Shown here one piece after another: positions 16,200-25,729 of a stretch of DNA of 64,000 nt. The notes beneath the pieces are model-generated. The model was not told the DNA's origin, made no database searches, and saw only the letters and a program-made list of their open reading frames with translations. Origin of the DNA: Pseudoalteromonas sp. S2755 (GTDB taxonomy: Bacteria; Pseudomonadota; Gammaproteobacteria; Enterobacterales; Alteromonadaceae); the NCBI RefSeq assembly GCF_005886535.1, contig NZ_PNDS01000001.1, forward strand, positions 1 through 64,000, in the 5' to 3' direction. How positions within the stretch are numbered: the first letter of the stretch is position 1; each line of letters starts with the position of its first letter. The position numbers and the translations under genes are program-made.

Positions 16200-19100
16200 T
16201 TGTCATCCCAGTCAAACTTGTATAAGAAGTCTATACTGTTGTACAAACCGCTTGTGGCTTCAACATAAAACTTCGAAAAAACACGATAGCGCAACGCAAT
16301 TTCATTGATGGACTCAAACACCCCAACGCGATAACTCACCTGAACATTGGGGGTGATGTAACCTGACACCTCAACTTGTGTATCGTCACCACTGCCTTTT
16401 GCTGATAGATTAACATCCGAAAGTCCAAGTGACTCACCCGCCTTACTAAAGAATCCTTCACTGCGGTCAATTCCCTGTGAGAGTAAAAACTGCGTGAGTA
16501 GCGCATTATTAGAGGTTTCAGACTCCCCTAAAGGCTGGCCGTTAAGTAGGTATGACAGTGCCTTGGCTTGATCCATTGCAGGCTCCGAGAATACCGTCAA
16601 GCGCGGCTTAGCAATGTTCCCTGTGAGCTCAACACCAGCTATCACATCGTTGGCTGTTGTCGCAGGGTTTCGAATAGCTCGAATGTTCAAATATGGTTTA
16701 TCTAATGCGCCATTGAAGCCAATTTGTCCTGTACGGATCAACAAGTCTTGGCCAAATGCACGATATTTCCCCTCTCTCAATTGCAACTCTCCCGTGGCTA
16801 ACATTGGCGACTCAACTTGCTTATCAATTTCGATTGCACCGGTAACAAAGCTATCTAACCCAAGCGCTTTCACCCTAAAATTATCTTTAACGGTCAGTTT
16901 TAAATCTATTTCATGTTGAACTGGCACCTGCATCTGCTTTTGCACCTTAGCATCAACAATGACTTCATCGTCGCTTGGAGATGTGACTCCCTCTGGCAGA
17001 GATTCAATGTTTACTCGGCCAAACGGCACCACAATTTCTCCAAGTATTCGCGCAATTTTATCTTTATAGGCGAGTGTTAAATCCGGGCTTGCGGTTAGTT
17101 CAATCTGCGAGTCAGGCTGCACATAAACATTCTCGCCCTTTATTTTGACTTCGGCAGAGAGCTCGGGTGACCAATAAGCTTCGCCAGTAAGTGCCACCTT
17201 GCCACCTTTTGCTGCAGTTAACTCAGCCTCTAATTGAGCGGACGTGGTATTAAAATCAAGATTGATGTGCCCTTTATCGATTTCCACAGGCAAAGAGTCA
17301 GAAGACATAAATAAGCGCTGAGCAGTTAGTTTACCTTTCACTTCAGGGGCTGTGAGGCTACCTGAAATATTAATATCCCCTAACACTTCCCCTTGCAGGT
17401 CAAAGCTTTGTTCCGTTACTCGGTTTAGTAGCGCTGACAACTTAGCCAACTCAATTGACTCTATTTTTACGTTACCTGCTAATTGGGGGGATTGTTTATC
17501 TAACGGCACACGCGTATTACCACTGAACTTACCTAAAGTCTCGGAGGTCATGCGCCAATCAGCGTGAATTTGCTTGTTATTGGTTTTTAATAACGCTTTA
17601 AATTCAGCGATTGAAAATGTTTGCCCATGAGTCGTAATGCCGGCATCAACAATGTTCAACTCGCCATCGGCTCGTGTTACTTGGCCGTTTTGCCACGCAA
17701 GTTTAGCCACGGCCTGAGTTTCACCGGTTATTTTGAGCTCTGCTGGCAACCAAGTTTGTAGTTTAGCGAGTGCCAGCTTCTCCAGTTTAACATCGGCCTG
17801 CCCTTGTGTGCCTTGTTGCTCAGCTGCAAAACACAAATCGGTATCACCCATCTGCCAACACTGCTTTGTAATGCGCTGACTGACATCACTGATCACAATT
17901 GCGGCAGGACTTTGCAATGCTATCGTTTGCCCTTGAGAAGTTACCTCACCAGACGACAATTCCCCCTGCCAAGTAGACTGCTGAATCTTGCCATTGACTT
18001 CAAAGCTTGCCACCACTCGTTTATCACGAATATCCAATGTCGCGTTATGTTGCTGCTGATTGCCTTTCACAGCTAAACGAATGTCTTCAACCATTTCAGA
18101 GTCAACAATCAAACGGTCTAGTGCCAGTTTAATTTGCCCTGTCATTTCATTGGCAATATCGACCGTACCTTTCGTCGTTAAGCCGTGTAATGCAATATTC
18201 TGGTAGCGCACAGAGTCAAACTTAATATCGGTCTGAATACTCGGCTTAAGGTGGTCACCCTGAATAAAGATTTCACCACTGCCCTTTAAGTCAGCAGGGA
18301 TAAGTGTATTTGCAGTTTGTTCAAACTGAAAGTCAATATCGAGGTCTAACTGCTGACCAAGCTCACCGCTTACCGTCAGGCTATTTTTGCCATAATTCAG
18401 GCGTGCATGGCTAAACTCACCTAGTAGGCTCTCATCCACAACGACCTTAACGTCCGCATTAAGCGGGGTACCCGCTACTTTACCATCGAGCTTAAAGCGC
18501 TCAACATTAACCTGCCACTGCTCACCTTGACTGATAAAATCAAGCGCGAATTGACCTGCCAACATATCGTTTTCCGTAAGCCCTGCATCGTATTGCACTA
18601 GCCCTAGTAATCTATCGACGGGTAGCTGAGAAAAGTCCCCGTTCACTTTACCCTTCAATCCTTGCGACCAGTTCACTTGTCCCGCTATTTGCGCTTGTGC
18701 TTTTTCTAGCTGAAGCGCTGCTTTAGCTAGAGTAAACGCTTGTAGTCCACCTTGCCCTTCAAGTGTCGCGGTAACATCACCAAACTGCACAGTATTAACA
18801 GCGAGTGAGCCTGACAAATTATATTTTGAGGCATCTCCGCTCAAGCCGAGTGTCGCGCTTTTTAAAGTCGTAGGCTCCGACGGAATAACTAATTTATCTA
18901 TTTGACCCTGTAAATCAAATGGCCAGTTTGTCGTTGTCAAATCTACATGGGCTTGCAGTTTTGCAAACGCCACCCCCTCGGTATTCAAAGTAAGCGTCAG
19001 CTCGTGAGGTCGACCCGCCAGTGTTAAACTGGCTAACCCCTGTGGTGCACTCAAGGTTGACCTAAAATCAATAGTCCAGTCGTTAAGCAAGACTTCCGCC

Positions 19101-19855
19101 GCTGCTGATATAAACCATTCTTTATAGTTAAGCTGAACTTGCTCCACGTCCACATTTTCAGCCACTACAACTTGAGAAAGCTTGATATTCTCAAGCGTCT
19201 GCTCATCTATCGCGAGGTTGTTAATCTTTAACTCGCCGAGCTCAGCGGTTAGTGGCAGGTCTATCTTAGGTAGTTGGAGTGGCGCTAATGCATTAAGTGG
19301 TGCCGACGATTTTGTAGGCACTGGCTGATCGGTTGCCTTTGTGGTCAACTTCACGCTGTCTAACAGCAAAAATGGGACATTAAAATGTGAGCCAGAACCT
19401 GAAAGCTGCGTGTCTAAGCCTTGCAATTGCACTGTAATATCGGGCGTTTCCAACGAAAATTGCTGAACTTGCGCACGTTTTATTGCAATTGGCCGTGGTA
19501 ACTCAACTTGGCCACTTTCAGTAGTTTCCGCTTCGTTGACACTTTTTTGCTTTTGTACAATCGCTATCGCTTTTGCGTCTAGCGCAATGCAAACGCTGGC
19601 ACAGGTTAACCACTCAACAGTAACTTTGGTGTCTCTAAGGCGAATATCGATATCGTCATTGTGATAACGCAACGTAAGGTTGGCACCAGATAATAAGCGC
19701 TTGTCTAAACCATCAATTTCTAAACCTGAAACCGTTTTATTCGCTACCCAAACCAGCAGCTGTTGCCCAGGCAAGGTAAAGCATAAGCAAACCAACAGTA
19801 AAAATAGGCTAATAATGGCAGTAATGATTTTGATTCTTAAGCTTCTAAACTGCAT
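16196..19855 (-). CDS. tamB: Translocation and assembly module inner-membrane protein TamB
   Basis: A 1219-residue AsmA-like bridge protein anchored in the inner membrane by a single N-terminal segment (IITAIISLFLLLVCLCFTL). It spans the periplasm as a long beta-groove and works with TamA in outer-membrane protein assembly; TamB-family proteins also carry phospholipid to the outer membrane. The C-terminal TamB domain (DUF490) is seen in GELQLREGKYRAFGQDLLI, IRNPATTANDVIAGVELTG and YLLNGQPLGE. E. coli TamB is 1259 residues. It overlaps tamA at TAATG. Confidence 0.95.
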   Translation of the reverse strand: MQFRSLRIKIITAIISLFLLLVCLCFTLPGQQLLVWVANKTVSGLEIDGLDKRLLSGANLTLRYHNDDIDIRLRDTKVTVEWLTCASVCIALDAKAIAIVQKQKSVNEAETTESGQVELPRPIAIKRAQVQQFSLETPDITVQLQGLDTQLSGSGSHFNVPFLLLDSVKLTTKATDQPVPTKSSAPLNALAPLQLPKIDLPLTAELGELKINNLAIDEQTLENIKLSQVVVAENVDVEQVQLNYKEWFISAAAEVLLNDWTIDFRSTLSAPQGLASLTLAGRPHELTLTLNTEGVAFAKLQAHVDLTTTNWPFDLQGQIDKLVIPSEPTTLKSATLGLSGDASKYNLSGSLAVNTVQFGDVTATLEGQGGLQAFTLAKAALQLEKAQAQIAGQVNWSQGLKGKVNGDFSQLPVDRLLGLVQYDAGLTENDMLAGQFALDFISQGEQWQVNVERFKLDGKVAGTPLNADVKVVVDESLLGEFSHARLNYGKNSLTVSGELGQQLDLDIDFQFEQTANTLIPADLKGSGEIFIQGDHLKPSIQTDIKFDSVRYQNIALHGLTTKGTVDIANEMTGQIKLALDRLIVDSEMVEDIRLAVKGNQQQHNATLDIRDKRVVASFEVNGKIQQSTWQGELSSGEVTSQGQTIALQSPAAIVISDVSQRITKQCWQMGDTDLCFAAEQQGTQGQADVKLEKLALAKLQTWLPAELKITGETQAVAKLAWQNGQVTRADGELNIVDAGITTHGQTFSIAEFKALLKTNNKQIHADWRMTSETLGKFSGNTRVPLDKQSPQLAGNVKIESIELAKLSALLNRVTEQSFDLQGEVLGDINISGSLTAPEVKGKLTAQRLFMSSDSLPVEIDKGHINLDFNTTSAQLEAELTAAKGGKVALTGEAYWSPELSAEVKIKGENVYVQPDSQIELTASPDLTLAYKDKIARILGEIVVPFGRVNIESLPEGVTSPSDDEVIVDAKVQKQMQVPVQHEIDLKLTVKDNFRVKALGLDSFVTGAIEIDKQVESPMLATGELQLREGKYRAFGQDLLIRTGQIGFNGALDKPYLNIRAIRNPATTANDVIAGVELTGNIAKPRLTVFSEPAMDQAKALSYLLNGQPLGESETSNNALLTQFLLSQGIDRSEGFFSKAGESLGLSDVNLSAKGSGDDTQVEVSGYITPNVQVSYRVGVFESINEIALRYRVFSKFYVEATSGLYNSIDFLYKFDWDDK

Positions 19856-21591
19856 TAGATTTCAGGTCCTATAACAATACTGAGACGCGTGCTTTTACTT
19901 TCTTTGGTCAGCCCCCAAGCATGGTCGAGCCGGATTGGACCAACGGGAGTTAAATAACGGAAACCAAACCCAGCTCCAACTTCCCAAGCGTCCGAGAAAT
20001 CGTTCGTTGCAGTACCCGCATCAACAAATAAAGCAGCTCGCCAACTTGGATGGAATTGATAATTATATTCCACTGTACCAGTGGCTAAATACCTGCCGCC
20101 AAGTATGCGACCTTCGTCATCGCGAGGGCCGACAGATTCATAGGCAAAACCACGGATACTTTGATCTCCCCCAGCAAGGAAACGATGGGTAAACGGAATT
20201 TGGTCAATATCTTTTGTCACAATCGCCCCTAAGTCTAAGCGACCAAAAAACAAGTGCTTGGTTTCAAAGCTTCTTAGCCATTCATTGTTCCATCTCACTT
20301 TCAACATATTTGCAGACGATAGTACAGAATCTGCCGCAGCTTCAATGGAGATCAGGCGCTCATTACCCCAATACGGTAGCGCGCCACCTTTACTTTCTTT
20401 CTTTAAGTAGCTAATGCCCGGGATTAACATTTCCGTACGCTGCTTTTCGCCTAACTGTTCAGTGGTTTCGTGTTCACGTTTCAAAAACGCCGTTCTCACC
20501 CACTCGTCATCCGTTAGCCATTGTCGCTGTACCTGTACGTTCCAAATCCGGCTGTTGATCCCTTCCGTTACTTCATCCTGCACCTTATAGCCGCCTAACA
20601 CACGCCACAAATCGTCGTTAGGATTGTCTACGGGAATGGTATAACTGGCAGTGATATCTTGTTGCTTTTGCGACAGCCTCAGATTGGACTCAAAGGAATG
20701 ACCATCCTCGGTGATCCAAGGTTTAGTCCACTTAAAACGGGTTTTTGCACCCACATCATCACTGTAGCCAGCACCCACTTCAAAGCTATTTGCGGGTTTG
20801 TCTTCAACACTCACCCGAACTGGGATCTGATCGCTCGTCCGATCCTTTAACAGCGGATAAACCTTTATCGCACTAAAATAAGGAGTGGCATTTAAAGACA
20901 GATTAAAATCAGACAAGAGGCTCGCTTCAAACGGCTGCCCTTTCGAAAATGGGCTTAGCGAACGTATATAGTTAGCCGCTTTGGTGTTTCCCTCAATAGC
21001 AAGGTCGCCAAATTGATAACGTTTACCAGTGTTGAGCAGCAGTCGCACGCCAGCATAGCGATTCGCTTTGTGAACAAGCAATTTGGACTCTTGCCATTGA
21101 TAATCAAAATATCCAAGTTCTAGTAGCTCGCTTTCAAAGCGGCTTTTCATTGCTTGATAATCACTATGATTGACTTGCTTGCCAATTTGGATCGGTACAT
21201 CCTTGATAAGCGAAACTAAATCCGCATTGTCCCTACCCGCACCCACAAGCTCAATATTAATATCTTTCCATTTCAGTGGTGCTTCAAGTTTGACTTCGGC
21301 TATGACGTTTTGCCCTTCTCCACTGAGTTGAATATCAAAATGATAATAACCTAAAGCATGCAAAGCGCGACGTATGTCCGCACGCACCTCTTTCATCACC
21401 CGAGGGACTTTTGGCTTGCCTTTGTAAGATTTTAAAAAACCAGTGATGTTGTCTTCTACATCGCCGTTTTCGACTTTGACTTCAATGCTGGAGATTTTTA
21501 CTGATGCAGGACGAGACTCAGCACCTGCGTTAAACGAGGAAAAGCAGAACAAAAAAAGCGCTAGTGTTAAACAAGAGAAATACGGCTTCAT
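19855..21591 (-). CDS. tamA: Translocation and assembly module outer-membrane protein TamA
   Basis: A 578-residue Omp85-family barrel with an N-terminal signal peptide (cut near NAGAES), three POTRA domains in about the first 270 residues, and a 16-strand barrel. The Omp85 signature LAGGDQSIRGFAYESVGPRD and the C-terminal GFGFRYLTPVGPIRLDHAWGL are plain. E. coli TamA is 577 residues. It is the first gene of the tamA-tamB-SBP-cyclophilin run and divergent from rraB. Confidence 0.95.
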   Translation of the reverse strand: MKPYFSCLTLALFLFCFSSFNAGAESRPASVKISSIEVKVENGDVEDNITGFLKSYKGKPKVPRVMKEVRADIRRALHALGYYHFDIQLSGEGQNVIAEVKLEAPLKWKDINIELVGAGRDNADLVSLIKDVPIQIGKQVNHSDYQAMKSRFESELLELGYFDYQWQESKLLVHKANRYAGVRLLLNTGKRYQFGDLAIEGNTKAANYIRSLSPFSKGQPFEASLLSDFNLSLNATPYFSAIKVYPLLKDRTSDQIPVRVSVEDKPANSFEVGAGYSDDVGAKTRFKWTKPWITEDGHSFESNLRLSQKQQDITASYTIPVDNPNDDLWRVLGGYKVQDEVTEGINSRIWNVQVQRQWLTDDEWVRTAFLKREHETTEQLGEKQRTEMLIPGISYLKKESKGGALPYWGNERLISIEAAADSVLSSANMLKVRWNNEWLRSFETKHLFFGRLDLGAIVTKDIDQIPFTHRFLAGGDQSIRGFAYESVGPRDDEGRILGGRYLATGTVEYNYQFHPSWRAALFVDAGTATNDFSDAWEVGAGFGFRYLTPVGPIRLDHAWGLTKESKSTRLSIVIGPEI

Positions 21592-21830
21592 TAAAATAAA
21601 ACGACCTAAATATCGCGACTTATGGGCATTGATAACGCCATTGTGCTTGTGAAAATGGATACTGTAAAACGACTTTTCAGAGAAAGTGCAATTTTACTGA
21701 GCTTAAGCTGAACATAGGGTGTATTTTGTTGTAACGCGGTAGGTTTTATCGCACATTTATTTACATTCATCCTTTTTATTTTCTTGCAGATGACGGACAA
21801 TAGCAGTAATTGAACCTGCAGAGTGAAATT

Positions 21831-22163
21831 ATGCAATTTCCAAATGATGATAACGGTGAGCTTCTAGCTGAGATTGCCGCTGCTGGCGTTGATCTGACGC
21901 AAATGCAGAATATCGATTTTTATATTCTTTTCGAGCAAGCTGATGATGCTAAGCGTTTCATTGGTGCGATTGAGAAAGACGAATTAGCACCGAAAACCCA
22001 GTTACAACAATGTCCTGACACAGGCGTTTGGGAAGTGATCACCACGGTAACTATGGTTCCGATGCACGAGCTGCTGAGTCAGACGGAGCAATACCTTGAA
22101 AGCATAGCCAATGGTTATGAAGGATATGGTGATGGCTGGGGCTTAATGGCCTCAGAAGAATAA
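21831..22163 (+). CDS. rraB: Ribonuclease E inhibitor RraB family protein
   Basis: RraB binds the C-terminal scaffold region of RNase E and modulates mRNA decay. The 110-residue acidic protein starts MQFPNDDNGELLAEIAAAGV and has a VDLTQMQNIDFYILFE strand and a YEGYGDGWGLMA tail, all family-like. I chose the ATG at 21831 rather than a TTG at 21810 because GAGTGA precedes it and it matches the family start. E. coli RraB is somewhat longer (138 residues). Confidence 0.88.
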   Translation: MQFPNDDNGELLAEIAAAGVDLTQMQNIDFYILFEQADDAKRFIGAIEKDELAPKTQLQQCPDTGVWEVITTVTMVPMHELLSQTEQYLESIANGYEGYGDGWGLMASEE

Positions 22164-22168
22164 ATTTA

Positions 22169-22207
22169 CTACAGAAAGGCTAACTTTTGTCAGCCTTTCT
22201 GTAGTTT
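22169..22207. terminator. Terminator hairpin overlapping the 3' end of radD
   Basis: CTACAGAAAGGCT (22169-22181) pairs perfectly with AGCCTTTCTGTAG (22192-22204), followed by TTT. It serves rraB on the plus strand. Because radD ends at 22180, its last codons are written inside the hairpin. Confidence 0.8.
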
Positions 22208-23922
22208 CCTTGATAATCAAACAGCTTTTCAGAAACCTGCCAACCAAACTTCTTGTGTAATTTAGCAATCACGAAATCCGGTGCAATCAAATCAGTATCT
22301 ATCACTTCTTCAGCTGACTGCCATTTTACGGATGCCGACGTAGATTTTCGCCGCTTTGCAAATTGCTGGTGGAATATAAATAGACTCTTTTGATTAGAAA
22401 AGTCATAGATTTCACTACAACTTGCCCCATCCTCATCAAAGTAAGTAATTTTTAATTTATTGCCACTGAGCACTTCACCACATAGTCCACTGCAGCGTAG
22501 CACCATCGCATGTTTTAAATTCAGTGCTGCACGCAACTTATCATCTGGGTCGGCCATTATTCCGCTGCACTGATGGCATTGCCTTGCAGCAATATCATTT
22601 TCCGCACCGCATTGCTCACACTCTTTAAACTTAAAACGATAATCACATTGCTGCGAGTGACCTTCATCGTCTTCAAGCAATCCCTGACAGCGCCTGCCAA
22701 AATGCTCTATTAGCTTGCCTTGCTCGTCTACCTTGCCCCAGAAAATATTGGCAAAACCACAACCTGGACACAGCACCTGTACGGGCTCATTGTCTGAATT
22801 TGGCTTTTTACTTCCTACTTCAGGTGCAAATAAGTCAAAGTCATTGCCTGCATAATCAATGACAAAGCAATCTTCTTTGTTTTCGTCTAACCTAAGTCCT
22901 CTGCCTACAATCTGCTGATAGAGGCTCACGGACTCCGTGGGTCTCAAGATAGCGATAACATCAACATGGGGCGCGTCAAACCCGGTAGTCAGAACAGAAA
23001 CATTCACTAAATACTTAATTTCTCTATTTTTGAACTGGACGATAAGTGCATCTCTCTTGGCAGATTTGGTTTCACCCGTGATAAGCGCACTATATTGCTT
23101 AGGTAAATAGCCGAGAATTTCTTTCGCATGCATAACCGTCGCGGCAAAAATCATTACTCCAGCTCTATTTTTACTGAGCGACAGTAAATGAGTGATAATG
23201 CTCTTTGTTGCACGGGTTTGTGCTTGTAATAATGTATTCATATCAGATTCTGAATAACGTCCAAATGAATCTGTACTTAAACTAGAAAAATCATAATTCT
23301 CAACGGCAGGATCAATTTTATTAGGCGGCGTCAGATACGAATTTTTTATCATATACCTAAGTGGTAATTCGTAAATACACTGCTTAAATGGTGAATCAGC
23401 TTTTCCTCTAACAAAACCGTGATAATGCTTATGATATATCCACCCCATCCCCAAACGATAAGGTGTTGCTGTTAAACCCAGTAACTTTAGTTCAGGATTA
23501 AACTGAGCCAGTTGGTTTAAAATTTGCTGATACTGACTATTATCTTCCCCACTCACTCGGTGACATTCGTCAATGATAACTAATGAATAAAATTGATTGA
23601 GTTGTGATAAGTTTCGAGACAATGACTGCACACTGGCAAAAGTCACCTGGTGCTGTAACGACTTTTCTTTTAATCCAGCAGAAAAAATACTCGCTTGTAA
23701 TCCATAGCTTTTATATTTTTGTGCATTTTGCTCTACGAGCTCTTTAACATGAGTCAATACTAATATTTTGTGCTTCGCAAGTCGTGCAAGCTCCGCAATC
23801 ACGAGACTCTTTCCGGCGCCTGTAGGTAACACAATGACAGCTGACTCGCTTGATCTGCGAAAGTGATTCAGCGTATTTTGTACCGCTTCTTGTTGGTAAG
23901 GTCTTAAAACGTAAATAAGCAC
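22180..23922 (-). CDS. radD: RadD-type superfamily 2 helicase
   Basis: A 580-residue DEAD/DEAH-box protein of the RadD (YejH) family, which takes part in repair of double-strand breaks and RecA-mediated strand exchange with SSB. Walker A is LPTGAGKS (about residues 32-39), Walker B is IIDECHR, motif III is GLTATPYR, and motif VI is QQIVGRGLRLDE. The C-terminal half holds clustered cysteines (CPGCG, then CEQCG and CHQCSG) forming a zinc-binding region. E. coli RadD has 586 residues. Confidence 0.93.
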   Translation of the reverse strand: MLIYVLRPYQQEAVQNTLNHFRRSSESAVIVLPTGAGKSLVIAELARLAKHKILVLTHVKELVEQNAQKYKSYGLQASIFSAGLKEKSLQHQVTFASVQSLSRNLSQLNQFYSLVIIDECHRVSGEDNSQYQQILNQLAQFNPELKLLGLTATPYRLGMGWIYHKHYHGFVRGKADSPFKQCIYELPLRYMIKNSYLTPPNKIDPAVENYDFSSLSTDSFGRYSESDMNTLLQAQTRATKSIITHLLSLSKNRAGVMIFAATVMHAKEILGYLPKQYSALITGETKSAKRDALIVQFKNREIKYLVNVSVLTTGFDAPHVDVIAILRPTESVSLYQQIVGRGLRLDENKEDCFVIDYAGNDFDLFAPEVGSKKPNSDNEPVQVLCPGCGFANIFWGKVDEQGKLIEHFGRRCQGLLEDDEGHSQQCDYRFKFKECEQCGAENDIAARQCHQCSGIMADPDDKLRAALNLKHAMVLRCSGLCGEVLSGNKLKITYFDEDGASCSEIYDFSNQKSLFIFHQQFAKRRKSTSASVKWQSAEEVIDTDLIAPDFVIAKLHKKFGWQVSEKLFDYQGNYRKADKS

Positions 23923-23947
23923 CTCAGGATATAAATAATTAAGTCAA

Positions 23948-23976
23948 AAAAGGCGTATCCATAAGATACGCCTTTT
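23948..23976. terminator. Terminator between the H-NS-like gene and radD
   Basis: AAAAGGCGTATC (23948-23959) pairs perfectly with GATACGCCTTTT (23965-23976) around CATAA. It lies downstream of the H-NS-like gene on the minus strand, which has a following T-run. Confidence 0.85.
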
Positions 23977-24033
23977 ATTTAGGCTATTTTAAAAAGCTGT
24001 TCAATACCGAACAACCTTCATAATAAAGTATTG

Positions 24034-24339
24034 TTAGATTAGATAATCATCTAGGTTAACACCTTGGAATACTTTAGGTGTTTTACCACGGCCAGTCCAC
24101 TCAATTACTTTACCGTCTTTTTCAATACGGTATTTTGCTTTTACTTTAGAACGACGGTCAGCTGGCGTAGTGCCTACTAAATCATCAAGCGTAAGTCCTT
24201 TTTCTTTCAACATAGCCAATACTTCTTCTTTAGCCTGCTGTTGTTCCTTTTGCTCGTCCAGTGCTCTTTGAATAAGCTCTAACGCTTTTTCCAAATCACC
24301 GTAGCTTGCATTTTTAATAAAAGACTTGATCTCACGCAT
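24034..24339 (-). CDS. H-NS family nucleoid-associated protein (short form)
   Basis: A 101-residue DNA-binding protein. The C-terminal DNA-binding domain is clear: YRIEKDGKVIEWTGRGKTPK, where TGRGKTP corresponds to the TGQGRTP AT-hook-like loop of H-NS. The N-terminal coiled coil (DLEKALELIQRALDEQKEQQ) is shorter than in E. coli H-NS (137 residues). It probably silences AT-rich DNA as an oligomer. The upstream region 24340-24440 is very AT-rich, compatible with autoregulation (inference). Confidence 0.9.
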   Translation of the reverse strand: MREIKSFIKNASYGDLEKALELIQRALDEQKEQQQAKEEVLAMLKEKGLTLDDLVGTTPADRRSKVKAKYRIEKDGKVIEWTGRGKTPKVFQGVNLDDYLI

Positions 24340-24441
24340 TGATACTCTCTCAATTAAGCTTCGTTTTAATATTTATATTGAATACTATATTAAAATTAAT
24401 AAAAAACAAATTGTATTCTATGAATTTTAATTTTGTTACGA

Positions 24442-24466
24442 AAAAAGCGCCATAATGGCGCTTTTT
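24442..24466. terminator. Terminator after pyrC
   Basis: AAAAAGCGCCAT (24442-24453) pairs with ATGGCGCTTTTT (24455-24466). It is bidirectional in form and lies downstream of pyrC on the minus strand. Confidence 0.85.
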
Positions 24467-24506
24467 AGTTAGAATTAAGAAGATTTAATTACATTTTGTT
24501 TAAATC

Positions 24507-25544
24507 TTATTCAACTTTCCAATCAATTATCGACCCAGCTTTAATTGGCACAACCGTCCCTTCACCTAATTTGTATGTATCAGGCACTTGCCAAGGAGAC
24601 TTAGTCAGCGTAATGGTATCCGTATTGCGTGGTAAGTCATAAAAGTCCGGACCAAAGTGACTCGCAAAACCTTCTAACTTATCAAGCGCATTAGCATCTT
24701 CAAATGCCTCTGCATATAGCTCAATTGCGGCATGTGCAGTGTATGCACCGGCGCAGCCACATGCAGCTTCTTTTTTATCTTTCGCATGAGGGGCTGAGTC
24801 TGTGCCCAAGAAGAATTTTTTGCTTCCGCTTGTCGCCGCTTCAATTAGCGCCTGTTGATGCGTATTACGCTTTAAGATAGGTAAGCAATAATAGTGAGGA
24901 CGAATGCCACCGGCCAACATATGATTGCGGTTATAAAGCAAATGATGAGCTGTGATAGTTGCAGCAACGTTGTCAGGCGCTTGATTAACAAAATCAACAG
25001 CGTCTTTTGTCGTAATATGTTCGAGTACAATTTTTAACGTTGGGAAGTTATCAACAACTTTGGACAGTTTTGTCTCAAGGAATACTTTTTCTCTATCAAA
25101 GATATCAATAGAAGAGTCCGTCACTTCACCGTGCACGAGTAGCAACATACCAACTTCTTGCATCGCTTCGAGCGCTGGATATACATTTTCAATATTCGTT
25201 ACACCCGATGCTGAGTTTGTCGTTGCACCGGCTGGATACAACTTAGCAGCAACAATATGACCAGTTGCTTTCGCTTTTTTGATTTCTTCAGGAGTCGTGT
25301 TATCCGTAAGATATAACACCATTAGCGGCTGAAAGTTACCTTGAGGATTAGCAGCCATAATGCGGTCTCGATAAGCCAAAGCAGTCTCTGTGCAAGTTGC
25401 TGGTGGTACCAGGTTTGGCATGATAATCGCGCGGCCCATGTAGCGACTAATATCTCTTACCGTGTCGACCAAGACATCACCATCACGTAGGTGCACATGC
25501 CAATCATCTGGTCGTGTAATCGTTAGCGTTTGTTTGCTCGTCAT
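24507..25544 (-). CDS. pyrC: Dihydroorotase
   Basis: This enzyme catalyses reversible cyclisation of carbamoyl aspartate to dihydroorotate in pyrimidine synthesis. The 345-residue class II enzyme has the metal motif [11 protein letters not shown], the carboxylated lysine in [13 protein letters not shown], metal histidines in VHGEV and LEHITT, and the catalytic aspartate in GTDSAPH. I chose the ATG at 25544, with GAAGAGAG just upstream, over an in-frame start 42 bases earlier. E. coli PyrC has 348 residues. Confidence 0.95.
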   Translation of the reverse strand: MTSKQTLTITRPDDWHVHLRDGDVLVDTVRDISRYMGRAIIMPNLVPPATCTETALAYRDRIMAANPQGNFQPLMVLYLTDNTTPEEIKKAKATGHIVAAKLYPAGATTNSASGVTNIENVYPALEAMQEVGMLLLVHGEVTDSSIDIFDREKVFLETKLSKVVDNFPTLKIVLEHITTKDAVDFVNQAPDNVAATITAHHLLYNRNHMLAGGIRPHYYCLPILKRNTHQQALIEAATSGSKKFFLGTDSAPHAKDKKEAACGCAGAYTAHAAIELYAEAFEDANALDKLEGFASHFGPDFYDLPRNTDTITLTKSPWQVPDTYKLGEGTVVPIKAGSIIDWKVE

Positions 25545-25729
25545 TGCTCTCTTCCACTGCTGAATTTGCCCGATCATAGGCTGCACATAGGTGTTAGTAA
25601 AGTTTTTCAGGCCAACCGCAGATTATTTCATTTTATAAGTTTACTTTTAGCTCGCTTTCATTTTTCACAACATTGGTAAATATGTACAATTTAAGTTAAC
25701 TTAGTAGCATCTTTTCATGAGAAATATGT

